DNA of 64,000 nucleotides, from positions 1 through 64,000 of the IMG/VR virus record IMGVR_UViG_3300032213_002832; one strand, written 5' to 3'. The notes beneath the pieces are model-generated. The model was not told where the DNA came from, did not search any database, and saw only the letters and a list, made by a program, of their open reading frames with translations. This DNA is from a virus. Both the position numbers and the translations under genes were made by a program. Positions 1 to 10,199 of this stretch are shown in pieces (position 1 is the stretch's first letter; each line of letters starts with the position of its first letter).

Positions 1-76
1 AAAGGGTTCTTTAAAAAGCGCTGATTCATTTAGCCTTTCTGGTGATCCAGATATAGTTATTAAGGGTAATGAATAG
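1..76 (+). CDS. 3' end of an unidentified gene (partial)
   Basis: An open frame enters from the left edge (codons begin at base 2) and ends at a TAG at 74-76. The visible tail is about 24 residues and ends IVIKGNE. Too little is visible to assign a function. Its position just upstream of baseplate genes suggests a tail or baseplate component. The neighbouring gene begins 43 bases downstream with its own TATAAT box and Shine-Dalgarno sequence. Confidence 0.6.
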   Translation, partial: KGSLKSADSFSLSGDPDIVIKGNE

Positions 77-93
77 TTTTATTACTTATGCTA

Positions 94-99
94 TATAAT
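94..99 (+). promoter_or_regulatory. Possible -10 box (TATAAT) before the first baseplate gene
   Basis: TATAAT lies 20 bases before the start codon at 119, and GGAG precedes that start by 7 bases. No TTGACA-like hexamer occurs about 17 bases upstream, where the sequence is GAATAG. The surrounding DNA is very AT-rich, so a chance match is possible. Confidence 0.35.
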
Positions 100-118
100 T
101 ATAGTATTAGGAGAATAT

Positions 119-1108
119 ATGGCACAGGCTAGACCAGATGGCGGTAGCAGTAGTAATTCGGGACTTGAGAACGACATTTATAATGTTGAACCCAATCGTT
201 GGTACAAAGCATATCCATATGGCTTTGCTTTTTCTGGTGCTAAAACTAAGCAGGGAGATGCTGTAGAAGAGATATTTCTACTACCAATAGCTCCAAACAA
301 TATTAATACTACTACACATTTTGCTACCAATATAGTAACAACACTTTATGGAATCATAGAGGAACATTCTGAAGTAAGGTATTACGATATAACAATATCA
401 GGTAATACTGGCATTGCTCCTAAAAATGTTCTTCCAACTACATCAACACTCTCTGTTAAAAAAGACCCTTTTAACCAACCGCCACCAAATGAAGTGGATA
501 AGACTAAACCCTCTGTTGGTAGAATTTCTTTTAAACCTCAATCTGGTTTAGTTGGTTCTTTAGGCGGATTTTTACCGGAAGTTACTAACACAATTAATGC
601 GGCTGCCAATTTAGTAAAAAGTGTTACGACTAATGCTGACAGTATTAATGAAACCGGCATCACTCCTACACAGAGTGGTTATTATGCTTTTCATAATTTC
701 TATAAATTTCTACTTAGATATAAACAAGATGTTTCTGGTACCAATAGTAATTCAGGGTCATCTGGATTCTCTATTGAATTGCCAAAAATTGGTGGCGGCA
801 GCAATGGTAAAGGTAGTAAAATACGTGAAGTACATCCGCTTCAATTTTTAAACTATAAAGATAATATCAAATATGATGTGGTTCCAATTGCTTTTACACT
901 AACTAGATCAGCAGATAATCCACTTCTATATGTATATAACATAAAGTTAAGGGCTTTCAATTTACGCAATGCTACATCTAAGGTTGACTCAAATAACTTA
1001 TTAGCAGATTTAGGTCTAGGTGATATCAAAGGTTCTTTGTTCTCTAAGATGACTGGGGTTGTTGGTAAGGCTAGTACATTAATTAGTGGCTTAGGCGGTA
1101 TAAAGTAA
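119..1108 (+). CDS. Putative baseplate/tail hub-associated protein
   Basis: This 329-residue protein has no catalytic motif that I recognise. The N-terminal third carries the segment FLLPIAPNNI followed by a stretch around YYDITISGNTG, a pattern I associate with tail-tube or baseplate-hub proteins that sit next to a LysM-containing partner. The middle and end are rich in Gly, Ser and Asn. The start has a good Shine-Dalgarno sequence (AGGAGAATAT). The stop overlaps the next start by one base (TAATG), so translation with the LysM/gp25-like gene is probably coupled. It is most likely a structural protein of the baseplate; the exact role is inferred from context only. Confidence 0.5.
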   Translation: MAQARPDGGSSSNSGLENDIYNVEPNRWYKAYPYGFAFSGAKTKQGDAVEEIFLLPIAPNNINTTTHFATNIVTTLYGIIEEHSEVRYYDITISGNTGIAPKNVLPTTSTLSVKKDPFNQPPPNEVDKTKPSVGRISFKPQSGLVGSLGGFLPEVTNTINAAANLVKSVTTNADSINETGITPTQSGYYAFHNFYKFLLRYKQDVSGTNSNSGSSGFSIELPKIGGGSNGKGSKIREVHPLQFLNYKDNIKYDVVPIAFTLTRSADNPLLYVYNIKLRAFNLRNATSKVDSNNLLADLGLGDIKGSLFSKMTGVVGKASTLISGLGGIK

Positions 1109-2691
1109 TGTCATTAGTAGATAAAGCATTTAAAAATCTTGGCGACTTAAGGTTGTGGTACAACGATCAGGCTGGTACGGAACCAACTCTTGCTGATATG
1201 CAGGAGATAATTCCATTGCGTTGGGTTTACTTTCGTGATAACTGGGAATTTATCTTAAGCAAACTCCAAGACAAGATCCCAACATATGCTTATCCTGATT
1301 TATTAGATACTCAAATAAGTAAACTAAGTGAACTTATTCGTATTCAGCGCCACGATGCTAATAAGCGTGTAAATCCATTTTCAAGATCAAATATACTAAA
1401 TCAATACTATGCTGTATGGGAAAGCCTTAGCTTAACAGATATCCCTCTTACAAAAGAAGAGAATACAATAGCTAGTGATAAAATTTCTCGTATTCGTAGG
1501 TTTATAAAAACAGATTTCTTAGCTATACGAAAAAGCTTAGAAGATGGTAGAGATGAAATAGCGGATACTGTTGGATTATCAGATACTGACTATAATGCTA
1601 CTTTTCACCGTAGCTCAACACCTCAACTTAGGTCTGCTAGGATAAAAGATATTGTAGATATGCAGACTTTTCAGCAGGCTATAGTATCTGTGGATTACAT
1701 CTTATCCAACACTGCTTCGTTAAATACAACCAACGTTGATCCATTTGCCCTAGCAAGAGCTAATGCTAATAACCCAGATATTGATATTGTGACTGGATTA
1801 TCTGGACAACTAGTTCGTATGTATTATGGTGATAGCTTACAAGCTATTGCTGCTCGTTATTTAGGCGACGCGGATCGCTGGATTGAAATAGCTATTGCCA
1901 ATGGACTTCGACCTCCTTATATAGACGAGATCGGACAAGCTATACCACTAATATCTAATGGTGGTGGAAGTCAGATAAATATAGCAAAGCTTGATAATCT
2001 TGGTGCTAGTAATATTGATAAGATATATGTTAATCAAATTATATTCTTACAATCAAATACAATTAAATTTCCAGATCAGCGCGCCATACTCAGTATCAAA
2101 GAGATACCTATTTCTGGTGAACTAGTTATTGAACTTAGTGGTACACCTAATCTAGGCGATTATCAAACTGTCGATGGTGCTTATATTCGTGTATTCAAGC
2201 CAAACACAATTAATAGCAACTTTCTAATAATGCTTCCACAGCCAGAAGCTGTCCAGCAATCCTCTACAAAAGAGGTGCCATTCTTTTTAGCATCTAAAAG
2301 TGAAGATGAGAAAAGAGCTGGAGTAGATTTACTTCTTAATACCACCAATGATCTTTCTTTTACAGCATCGGGTGACTTCCAACTAAGCTATGGGCTAGCT
2401 AATGCTATGCAGGCCATGCAGATTAAGATGATGTCAGAAAAAGGTGTATCTTCACGGCACCCTGATTTTGGGTTACCCTCTGTAATAGGCACAAGAGTTG
2501 GCAACGTCGTCTCTGTAAAGGAGACTCTAGTTACGGGTATAAAAGATATGGTAAGCGCTGATAGTCGTTTTTCTAGAATAGAAGTTTTAGATGTATCGGT
2601 TAGTCAAGGTTCTGCTATAATTTCATTAGTAGTTAGATTGGCTGGTTCTGGTTCTCTGTTGCCGATTAATTTTACAGTTAATATTAGCTAA
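1108..2691 (+). CDS. Baseplate protein with LysM-like and gp25-like domains
   Basis: The protein has 527 residues. A LysM-like segment lies near residues 230-275 (MYYGDSLQAIAARYLGDADR, followed by an IAIANGLRPP stretch). Such domains bind peptidoglycan or act as assembly modules in contractile-tail hubs. The last 110 residues resemble gp25/W-type baseplate wedge proteins: they begin DLSFTASGDFQLSYGLANAM and end in alternating beta strands (VSQGSAIISLVVRL). T4 gp25 relatives dock the tube and sheath onto the baseplate. A fusion of LysM-like and gp25-like parts in one chain is unusual. It is flanked by the hub-like gene (1-base overlap) and the J-like gene (13-base gap), as expected for a baseplate cluster. 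Confidence 0.72.
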   Translation: MSLVDKAFKNLGDLRLWYNDQAGTEPTLADMQEIIPLRWVYFRDNWEFILSKLQDKIPTYAYPDLLDTQISKLSELIRIQRHDANKRVNPFSRSNILNQYYAVWESLSLTDIPLTKEENTIASDKISRIRRFIKTDFLAIRKSLEDGRDEIADTVGLSDTDYNATFHRSSTPQLRSARIKDIVDMQTFQQAIVSVDYILSNTASLNTTNVDPFALARANANNPDIDIVTGLSGQLVRMYYGDSLQAIAARYLGDADRWIEIAIANGLRPPYIDEIGQAIPLISNGGGSQINIAKLDNLGASNIDKIYVNQIIFLQSNTIKFPDQRAILSIKEIPISGELVIELSGTPNLGDYQTVDGAYIRVFKPNTINSNFLIMLPQPEAVQQSSTKEVPFFLASKSEDEKRAGVDLLLNTTNDLSFTASGDFQLSYGLANAMQAMQIKMMSEKGVSSRHPDFGLPSVIGTRVGNVVSVKETLVTGIKDMVSADSRFSRIEVLDVSVSQGSAIISLVVRLAGSGSLLPINFTVNIS

Positions 2692-2704
2692 TGGCGGTAT
2701 ATAA

Positions 2705-5700
2705 ATGTCAATAGATATAAGAAGTTACAACCAAATATTGGGTGAAATGGTTCGTAAGATTATCGCGGACACTCCACTAAATGACTTAAATACAGGGTCT
2801 GTACTTCTGTCTCTTCTTGAAGCCGCTGCTCAGAATGACTTCGAAAACAACGCTTCAATACTTAGCGTTCTTGAGTTATTGAATATTGATGCTACTAGAA
2901 ATAATGACCTAGACGCAAGAGGTGCTGATTTTGGCTTAGTTAGAACTCCAGCTCAAAGAAGTACTGGCTTCATCACTATTCAAGACATCAGCATCTCAAA
3001 GCGAAGTACTGGCTTATATCAAGTTAAGGCTCCACCAATTGCTAGCTCTACAACTATTTATGTAAATGACGCGTCAAACTGGTCATTAACTGGCAACTTA
3101 TTTATTGGTCGTGGCACAAACAGCTTTGAAGGTCCAATTCCGTATACTAATATCGTCAATAACGGTTCATTTTTTACTATTACACTTGGTTCCGCTTTAC
3201 AAAAAGATCATTTGATATCAGATGTTGTTGTAGACGCACAAGGAACAACAGATAGGTTGATCGCAGCTGGTACGTCAGTATTCATACCCGCAAATAATCA
3301 GAACCCTATCATTGAATTTAGAACACTTAGGGATGCTGTTATTCCTGCTGGTGAAGATACAGTATCTGGTGTAAGTATTGTTTCACTACTTGCTGGCTCT
3401 AACAACAATGCCGGCATTAACACAATTACAAACTTTACAACTATACCTTTCACAGGTGCTGTTGCTTTCAACACTTCTGCTTTAAGTGATGGCAGGGATG
3501 TTGAGACTGATGAGAATTTCCGTGAACGTATTAAGTCATACTCTACTACCTTAGCAAGAGGTACAGCAGACGCCATACTCTCCTCTATCATCGGCGTCTC
3601 TGACTCTGATGACGGTAAGCAAGTAGCTTCTGCTTCTATTACTGAGCCTCCTCATCTTGGAGATCCATCTATTCTCTATGTGGATGATGGTAGTGGTTTT
3701 GAACCGTCATTTGAAGGTCAAAGTGTTGATATTTTACTTAGTGAGGCTTCTGGTAATGAGGAGTTCTTACAGCTTGCTAACTATCCGCTTCCACGTCCGC
3801 AAGTGATCTGTACAGCAGAGAGTCCATATGAACTAACAGATGGTATGACTTTGAGCGTTTTAGTTGATGGCGTAGAAGAAGCTATAACTTTTAGCACAAG
3901 TCAATTCTTAAATATTTCAGCAGCGACAATCTCTGAAGTTATTGTTGCTATTAATGATCAATCACAAAGCTTTAAAGCAACTTTTACAGATACATCTAGT
4001 AAGATACTTCTTTTTCCAGTGAATCATGCGACTGAACTAATTCAAGTCTCGCCATTGCGTCCTACGGATGATCCACTACTATTTGCTAACACTATATTAA
4101 AGTTTCCAAATAACGAATATTCATATATCAGGTTATATCAAAATAACACATTGCTTAATGAAGAACAAAAATCAGCTTCATTACTAACTACTGTATTTTC
4201 TTCTTGGAATATAACAGCTAATGGTAATCTAGTTATATCTGTTGATGGTACACCTCCACAAGATCGTGGCTTTGATACTACTGATTTCGGCGGTACTCCT
4301 TTTGCTTCATTAACACTAAGTGATTGGGTTGATGCTTTTAATGCCAAATATGCTGGAATTACAGCAACCGCTACTTCTAGTGGTAGAATGCAGATTGTTT
4401 CGAATAAAGATGGTAGCTCATCTGCTTTGTCTGTTGAGGGTGGAACATATTTTGATAAACTATTTAGTAGTCAAGCCACTAGTTCACTTGGACAAAACTC
4501 TGATTTTCAATTAAATCGCCAAACTGGTAATATTCGAATACTCACAGATATTGCTGTTGGTGATACCATTACAGCTGGAACAGATGATGCTAAAGGCAAC
4601 TTCACATCTACAGAGACAATCACTGGAAACTACAACGTTTCATCTGACTCTAATACTCGCCCTGCTGAAATTGTATTAGTAGCAGATGCTAAGCATGTTA
4701 CTCCAAGATATGGAGTAGGTCTTGCTATCGGTCACACTATTACAATAACGGACCAAGGCAGCAATGTAATGAGACTCATGTCTGATTCTTTGTCGTCATT
4801 TGATGCCGCACAACCGCATGACTTTATTTATATAGTTAATCGCAGCTCTGGACTATGGGTTAATACAGCCAATACTGGTTTGTATAAAGTGATAGCTAAA
4901 GGTGAACATACTACAGCTAGCACCAACTCGTATATCGAAGTAAAGAATGTTAATATTGTTCCTGGAGTACACACTGTTTTAGCTGCTGAAGATATTCAGA
5001 TATTCAAGTCTGATGCGTATGTCCAACTTTGGAAAGGTACATCTACAGCTACTCCTCCTTCAGCAACTATTCAGAATATTGTAGATACCATAAATAGTAA
5101 CTTAATAAATGTACGTGCTTCTATTTTCAAAACAGATGCTATCAAAATCACTTCTACCACAGAGGACTCTGGTAGTATTGCTTTACCGATATCTGTTGGT
5201 AATGCGACTCTCTTATTCGAGAGTCAGCAAGCAGAAAAAGTAGGAAACCCTTCACATATTGCTAATAGGGTTTCAAGTAAAGATGCTGTTTCATTCTTCA
5301 AGATTACAGAGCCAACAAATGAAGATGCTGATGGCGTAAGTGGAAAAACAGTTTGGTTAGATCGTGTTACATATTCTGATCAAAGCGGAGTATTAACATC
5401 TAATGCCGTACCTGGTGTTGAAGGTGTAGACACATATAGTGAAGAGCTACAATCAACCAATAGCTTAGATCCTGCTGTTGTAGATTATGATGATTATATT
5501 AACAACCTTGATGGAAACAACAAGGGACAGTATCGATCAATACGAGATAAAATTACTGGCGATAAAATAGGTACACAACATGCGCTTCCGCGTACTGTAA
5601 TGGATTATAGTAGTGGTGATCGCTTCAATTTAATGAGACCAGTTTCAGTGAATTCTGAAGATAGTGTCGTACTAATTTTAGATCAAGATGCTGTGTCTAA

Positions 5701-8700
5701 AACTATTGATATTAAGATGTCAAGAACAGGTCGCGTAAGCAACCTTCCTCCTTTAACCAACCAGTCATTTTCGGCTGATGATGCTGATAATGAACCGGGT
5801 ATTACGTTTAATAGTTTACCTGTTTGGGGAAAAACGGCTAATAAGACAGAGTTTAAGGATTACGCTGTATGGTTCCGTTCTAGAAACTGGTATGTATCCG
5901 GTGGAGCTACTAGCGGCGGTGGAGCTATAATCTTACGAGCTAGAGAGTACGGTCCACATGGAGATAATCAGCGTTTCCGTATAGAGTATCCAACTTTTCC
6001 TAATCAAGCAAATACTATATCTCACAATTCAACTCCAGATTACGCATTAAGTACATATACTTTTGGTTCTGGTGTATTAAAAGCTACCGGTATCACTGCT
6101 GGCGATACCATTGCTGTAACCTCGCTTGGCGGTGATGATTACAGGCTAACCTTCTCTAATCCTAGCACCGATCTATCTACAGTTGTTGCTGATGATATTA
6201 TTAGTATGTTAAACGATTCGGGTGTTAGTACTTCTAATAGGGGTCAATACAGTATTAAGGCTGTCGACAACTTATTAAAGCATGTTGATATATATAATCC
6301 GAATGGGGCAGTAACTGGCGCCGGTTCACCTGAAATTACAGATATTACAACTATTGCCGATGTTGTTGGAACAAAAACGTCTAGTACGATATCAAGTATT
6401 ACAGCTTCTGCTGCTTTAAATGGTAAGTGGTTTAGACTTACAGATTCTGCTGGAACAGTAGCGGTTTACTACACTACCGGATCAATCCCTACTCCTGGGT
6501 CTTTAGGCGTAAACAGAATCATACCAGTCACAATAGCTGGTACAGAACTTGCTGCGGCAACAGCTGCTTTAACGGCAGCTTATATCGACGCAGATCCGGA
6601 GTTTACAGCTACTGCTATAACAACAACCGTTACAGCAATTAATGCCAACAATGGTGCTTTTGCTATCTCTACAGATGGAACCACTGCTACTGGCTTCTCA
6701 TTTGCTGGCACACTTGGCACGAGTGATGTAAGCGTAGATGGTAAGTATTTTATATTACAAGATGCTGCGGGTAGCGTGGCGTTTTGGTATGATGTTAGTG
6801 GTGTTACTTCAGAACCATTGCACGGTGCGGATAGAGCAGTACGTATCGGAACAGTTTTAGCTGGTGATAGTGCGAATACTATCGCTACTAAAACAGCTGT
6901 TATAATAGCGGGTGATGGCGCATATGCTTCTGCCACAGTTTTAGCAAACGTTATTACAGCCACAGATATAGCCAATGGTGGAAGACCAACAGCTACTGCT
7001 GGTACATCTGGTTTTACAGTGGGTCAGGATACAGCAGGTGTTAATGCGGGACCTGAAGTAATAAATATTGCTACATCCATAATGATATTCTCTTTAATCA
7101 ATACTGCTGTTGCTGATATTGTTACAAAAATAAATGATGATAGTGAAGTATTATATGCTGCTACTATTAGCGGAACCAATCCTATTACAAAAGCCACTAG
7201 AGATGAAGAGTATACTCCAGCTGGTCCTAGTGATTATAGTGTATCGTTATCCTTCGGACACGATCCAGATCCTCTAAGTTTAGAGAATGGATACGTTAAG
7301 CTATATGACGGTATTAATTGGGTTCGTCAGTTTGAAAATACACAGCCTAACTTCTCTTTAAAAACAGCAATGAAATTACAGGGAGTCGCACCTACAGCTT
7401 ATTCAATGCACAATACTCCTAATCATGACAGTGCGGATTTAGGTGAGTTGTTTAAACTTGTTCCGATTACATTAAACAATGTTAATCACCACTTTACACA
7501 AAAAGCTTTATCACAATTACCAATTGTATCTAATGTAGATATATCAAGTGCTATTAGAAAAGTACAGATTAAATCTAAAGAATTAGGTTCTGCTGGATCA
7601 GTTGAAGTTGTTGGTGGAAACGCAAACAATATTGAGCTCTCTGTCGCAGGTGAAGCTCAGGTTTCTGCTGGTGCTACTAAAGATTTACTTGAAGTCAGGA
7701 CAGCAGCATTTCCAGTTACATTGACGAAGGGCGATTATGTAGAGGTATCTAATACACAATCTGCGCCTAGGGCTTCTAAGCTTAAAGCTGGTGACTCAAT
7801 AGACGTGTTTAAAGGTGTTGGTAGCAACACTGAATATCGCTGGAACTATAAAGATACTCAACTTGGTGAGTATGTTAGGTTTACAATTGCTGATACTTCG
7901 GCTACTTACAATCGTCCATCTGGAACTGTTTGGCGCTGGACTCACAATGATGGTGGCTCATATTTTCAAATAGTTGCTACAGCTAATGGTTTACCATCAG
8001 TAGCAATAAATAATGAAATTGCTGCAGGTGGAACGAACACTGTGAATCTAAAAAATGATTCAATAGCACCTGGCTCTGTTTCAACCAAGCAAGCATTTAA
8101 TCTAACAGTTGCGGGTGTACCAACTCAAGCAGATTACTTCACATTTGAAAGTGCGAGTGGTGTAACGTTTGCTGTATGGTTTGATATCAACAACGTTGGG
8201 ACTGTACCAACTGGAGCAACATATGTTGCGGCCACAAACAAGATAGAAGTCAATATATTAAGTACTGATACAGAAGACCAAATCGTGTCTGCTTTATCAA
8301 TAGCATTATTAGGCTCAGCAGCTTTCTTAGCGCACTTCTCTGGTTCTCAAACTCAAGGCGCAAATCTTGATGATGTTGAGATTGGTGATTTATTATGCGC
8401 ATATGGGACATTCGCTTCTGGTTGGAGTAGTGGCAATAAAGCTAAAGCTAATGGCGATACCAATATTGCTGGCTTACCTATCATAAATAAGAATGTCACA
8501 TCACGGTATATCGATGTCGTCAATCCTGATGGCGTTGCTATGACCAACCAAGCTATTGGTGCTGGAAATGTTAGCATTGCGCCTACTCCATTTATTAAGT
8601 GGAATCTTAAACACTCTGCTAAAACTGATATTGTTAAAATCACGGTTCTAGCTGGTACAGCCACTACTACAACAAGTGTACCGCACGGTTTAAAAGAAGG

Positions 8701-10183
8701 TGATACGTTTGTACTCACTGATAATGCTGTCGTACCAACCACTAGTATAGTACTTACAGTTCCAGATGCTTTATCATTCACCTTTGCCACAGGAACAGCA
8801 AATGGTGACTACTTTAAAGGTTTGGTTATCAGAAGTGGTAGAGTAGTTACTCGCTACGCGATTGAATCAATTGGTTTCAATAATCTCTTTAAGCTTCGTT
8901 TGATTGACGGTGATGCTGCTGGTTTTATTGACTGTGGCGCTGCTGTAGATGACCTACTCTCTATATCTGGTGAAACCTTTAATAGTAGTAACTCTGGAGT
9001 ATTCCGTATATTGGGTCTAACGAATGATTCGATAATATTTGAAAACGAAATAGCAACAGAACAATTAGATACAATCGTACCTTTCAATAACTTGGCACTA
9101 AGTGCTACTTGGGTATCAAACTCAAATAGCATAACTGGCGCTGCTGGTGTATTTAAGAATCTAAATATCGGTGACTGGGTTAAGAAGAAAGAAGATCCAG
9201 AAACTCTATATCGTCAGGTGATTGCTAAGAATACCGGTTCATTCGACACTGCTACAATTATCACTCTTGGCGGAAACTATCAGGGCACCACTTCAGTATC
9301 TGTTGGTGTATCCTTTGATCAGAATTCAGATGTTGGTAAAGGGTGTTATCTTCAGGGTATTAATGATATTCAGATATACGAAGGTGACTCTGTTAGGATA
9401 GATGACACGTTGTTCGTTGATAATATATCTAATACTAACTGGTTTAACTCAGTAAATGCTGGGACATTCAAGATTACGCAGATTGGTAGTACAACAGATT
9501 GTAGACCTTTTGTAAGAGTTGATAACTCAGCTGGTTTAACTCAAACCAATCGCTTAATATCAGTGAGCCCTATAGGTTATTTTATAATCGAAGGTATTAG
9601 TAACACTTATAAGAGTATACGTAGAGTAGAGCATACCACTATAGATGGCAGCAATGCTAATAGACGCCAAATATTCTTAACTCCTGCTACGAGAGCATAT
9701 AAAGTATCTCAGACCAACGGTTCTAAAATAGTACCAATTGGTAAACTAGGATATTCAGTAGATATCACTACTGGTATAGATGGTTATAGCTACTATACTG
9801 GGTTGATGAGAACTGTACAGAGAATCATAGATGGTTTTGAACCAGACGCTATCACATATCCTGGACGTAGAGCAATTGGTGGCGTTATAGAAACATTGCC
9901 TCCACTAATCAAGCGTATCACTATGAGTCTACAAGTTACAACTAACGAAGGTGTAAATCTTAATGACGTAACAAATGATATTAAGTCTGCTATAATAAAC
10001 TATGTAAATCAACTTGGTGTTAGTGGTGATGTTATTCTTGCGGAAGTAGTAGTTAGGGTTATGGGCATCATTGGTGTTGAAGCTGTTACGGTTAGTTCAC
10101 CGTTAGCTACAACAGAGGGTAGAATACCTGTCTCTGATAATGAACGTGCGTATATTCAGCCGGAAAATATAAGTGTAGCTTAA
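2705..10183 (+). CDS. Giant baseplate J-like protein
   Basis: This 2492-residue protein has a typical J-like baseplate N-terminus (residues about 1-300, including ALSDGRDVETDENFRERIKS) and a typical J-like C-terminus (from about 2350: TVQRIIDGFEPDAITYPGRR, ending near EAVTVSSPLATTEGRIPVSD). Known J/gp6 homologues form the outer baseplate ring and are usually 300-700 residues. Here about 2000 residues are inserted between the two halves. The insert is beta-rich and repetitive. Three copies of a module with a YF...AVWYD-like core lie near 1222, 1335 and 1805, an HGL..GD module lies near 1994 and a GDWVKK module near 2156. Related modules recur in neighbouring fibre proteins. It probably forms baseplate ring plus outward-facing adhesive domains. 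Confidence 0.85.
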   Translation: MSIDIRSYNQILGEMVRKIIADTPLNDLNTGSVLLSLLEAAAQNDFENNASILSVLELLNIDATRNNDLDARGADFGLVRTPAQRSTGFITIQDISISKRSTGLYQVKAPPIASSTTIYVNDASNWSLTGNLFIGRGTNSFEGPIPYTNIVNNGSFFTITLGSALQKDHLISDVVVDAQGTTDRLIAAGTSVFIPANNQNPIIEFRTLRDAVIPAGEDTVSGVSIVSLLAGSNNNAGINTITNFTTIPFTGAVAFNTSALSDGRDVETDENFRERIKSYSTTLARGTADAILSSIIGVSDSDDGKQVASASITEPPHLGDPSILYVDDGSGFEPSFEGQSVDILLSEASGNEEFLQLANYPLPRPQVICTAESPYELTDGMTLSVLVDGVEEAITFSTSQFLNISAATISEVIVAINDQSQSFKATFTDTSSKILLFPVNHATELIQVSPLRPTDDPLLFANTILKFPNNEYSYIRLYQNNTLLNEEQKSASLLTTVFSSWNITANGNLVISVDGTPPQDRGFDTTDFGGTPFASLTLSDWVDAFNAKYAGITATATSSGRMQIVSNKDGSSSALSVEGGTYFDKLFSSQATSSLGQNSDFQLNRQTGNIRILTDIAVGDTITAGTDDAKGNFTSTETITGNYNVSSDSNTRPAEIVLVADAKHVTPRYGVGLAIGHTITITDQGSNVMRLMSDSLSSFDAAQPHDFIYIVNRSSGLWVNTANTGLYKVIAKGEHTTASTNSYIEVKNVNIVPGVHTVLAAEDIQIFKSDAYVQLWKGTSTATPPSATIQNIVDTINSNLINVRASIFKTDAIKITSTTEDSGSIALPISVGNATLLFESQQAEKVGNPSHIANRVSSKDAVSFFKITEPTNEDADGVSGKTVWLDRVTYSDQSGVLTSNAVPGVEGVDTYSEELQSTNSLDPAVVDYDDYINNLDGNNKGQYRSIRDKITGDKIGTQHALPRTVMDYSSGDRFNLMRPVSVNSEDSVVLILDQDAVSKTIDIKMSRTGRVSNLPPLTNQSFSADDADNEPGITFNSLPVWGKTANKTEFKDYAVWFRSRNWYVSGGATSGGGAIILRAREYGPHGDNQRFRIEYPTFPNQANTISHNSTPDYALSTYTFGSGVLKATGITAGDTIAVTSLGGDDYRLTFSNPSTDLSTVVADDIISMLNDSGVSTSNRGQYSIKAVDNLLKHVDIYNPNGAVTGAGSPEITDITTIADVVGTKTSSTISSITASAALNGKWFRLTDSAGTVAVYYTTGSIPTPGSLGVNRIIPVTIAGTELAAATAALTAAYIDADPEFTATAITTTVTAINANNGAFAISTDGTTATGFSFAGTLGTSDVSVDGKYFILQDAAGSVAFWYDVSGVTSEPLHGADRAVRIGTVLAGDSANTIATKTAVIIAGDGAYASATVLANVITATDIANGGRPTATAGTSGFTVGQDTAGVNAGPEVINIATSIMIFSLINTAVADIVTKINDDSEVLYAATISGTNPITKATRDEEYTPAGPSDYSVSLSFGHDPDPLSLENGYVKLYDGINWVRQFENTQPNFSLKTAMKLQGVAPTAYSMHNTPNHDSADLGELFKLVPITLNNVNHHFTQKALSQLPIVSNVDISSAIRKVQIKSKELGSAGSVEVVGGNANNIELSVAGEAQVSAGATKDLLEVRTAAFPVTLTKGDYVEVSNTQSAPRASKLKAGDSIDVFKGVGSNTEYRWNYKDTQLGEYVRFTIADTSATYNRPSGTVWRWTHNDGGSYFQIVATANGLPSVAINNEIAAGGTNTVNLKNDSIAPGSVSTKQAFNLTVAGVPTQADYFTFESASGVTFAVWFDINNVGTVPTGATYVAATNKIEVNILSTDTEDQIVSALSIALLGSAAFLAHFSGSQTQGANLDDVEIGDLLCAYGTFASGWSSGNKAKANGDTNIAGLPIINKNVTSRYIDVVNPDGVAMTNQAIGAGNVSIAPTPFIKWNLKHSAKTDIVKITVLAGTATTTTSVPHGLKEGDTFVLTDNAVVPTTSIVLTVPDALSFTFATGTANGDYFKGLVIRSGRVVTRYAIESIGFNNLFKLRLIDGDAAGFIDCGAAVDDLLSISGETFNSSNSGVFRILGLTNDSIIFENEIATEQLDTIVPFNNLALSATWVSNSNSITGAAGVFKNLNIGDWVKKKEDPETLYRQVIAKNTGSFDTATIITLGGNYQGTTSVSVGVSFDQNSDVGKGCYLQGINDIQIYEGDSVRIDDTLFVDNISNTNWFNSVNAGTFKITQIGSTTDCRPFVRVDNSAGLTQTNRLISVSPIGYFIIEGISNTYKSIRRVEHTTIDGSNANRRQIFLTPATRAYKVSQTNGSKIVPIGKLGYSVDITTGIDGYSYYTGLMRTVQRIIDGFEPDAITYPGRRAIGGVIETLPPLIKRITMSLQVTTNEGVNLNDVTNDIKSAIINYVNQLGVSGDVILAEVVVRVMGIIGVEAVTVSSPLATTEGRIPVSDNERAYIQPENISVA

Positions 10184-10199
10184 AGCTTTGGGGTCATAG

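Noticed and set aside
6580-6975. Antisense open frames inside the baseplate and fibre genes
   Set aside because: They have low-complexity translations, no ribosome sites and no motif. They arise from the repetitive Ala/Thr/Ser coding on the opposite strand.
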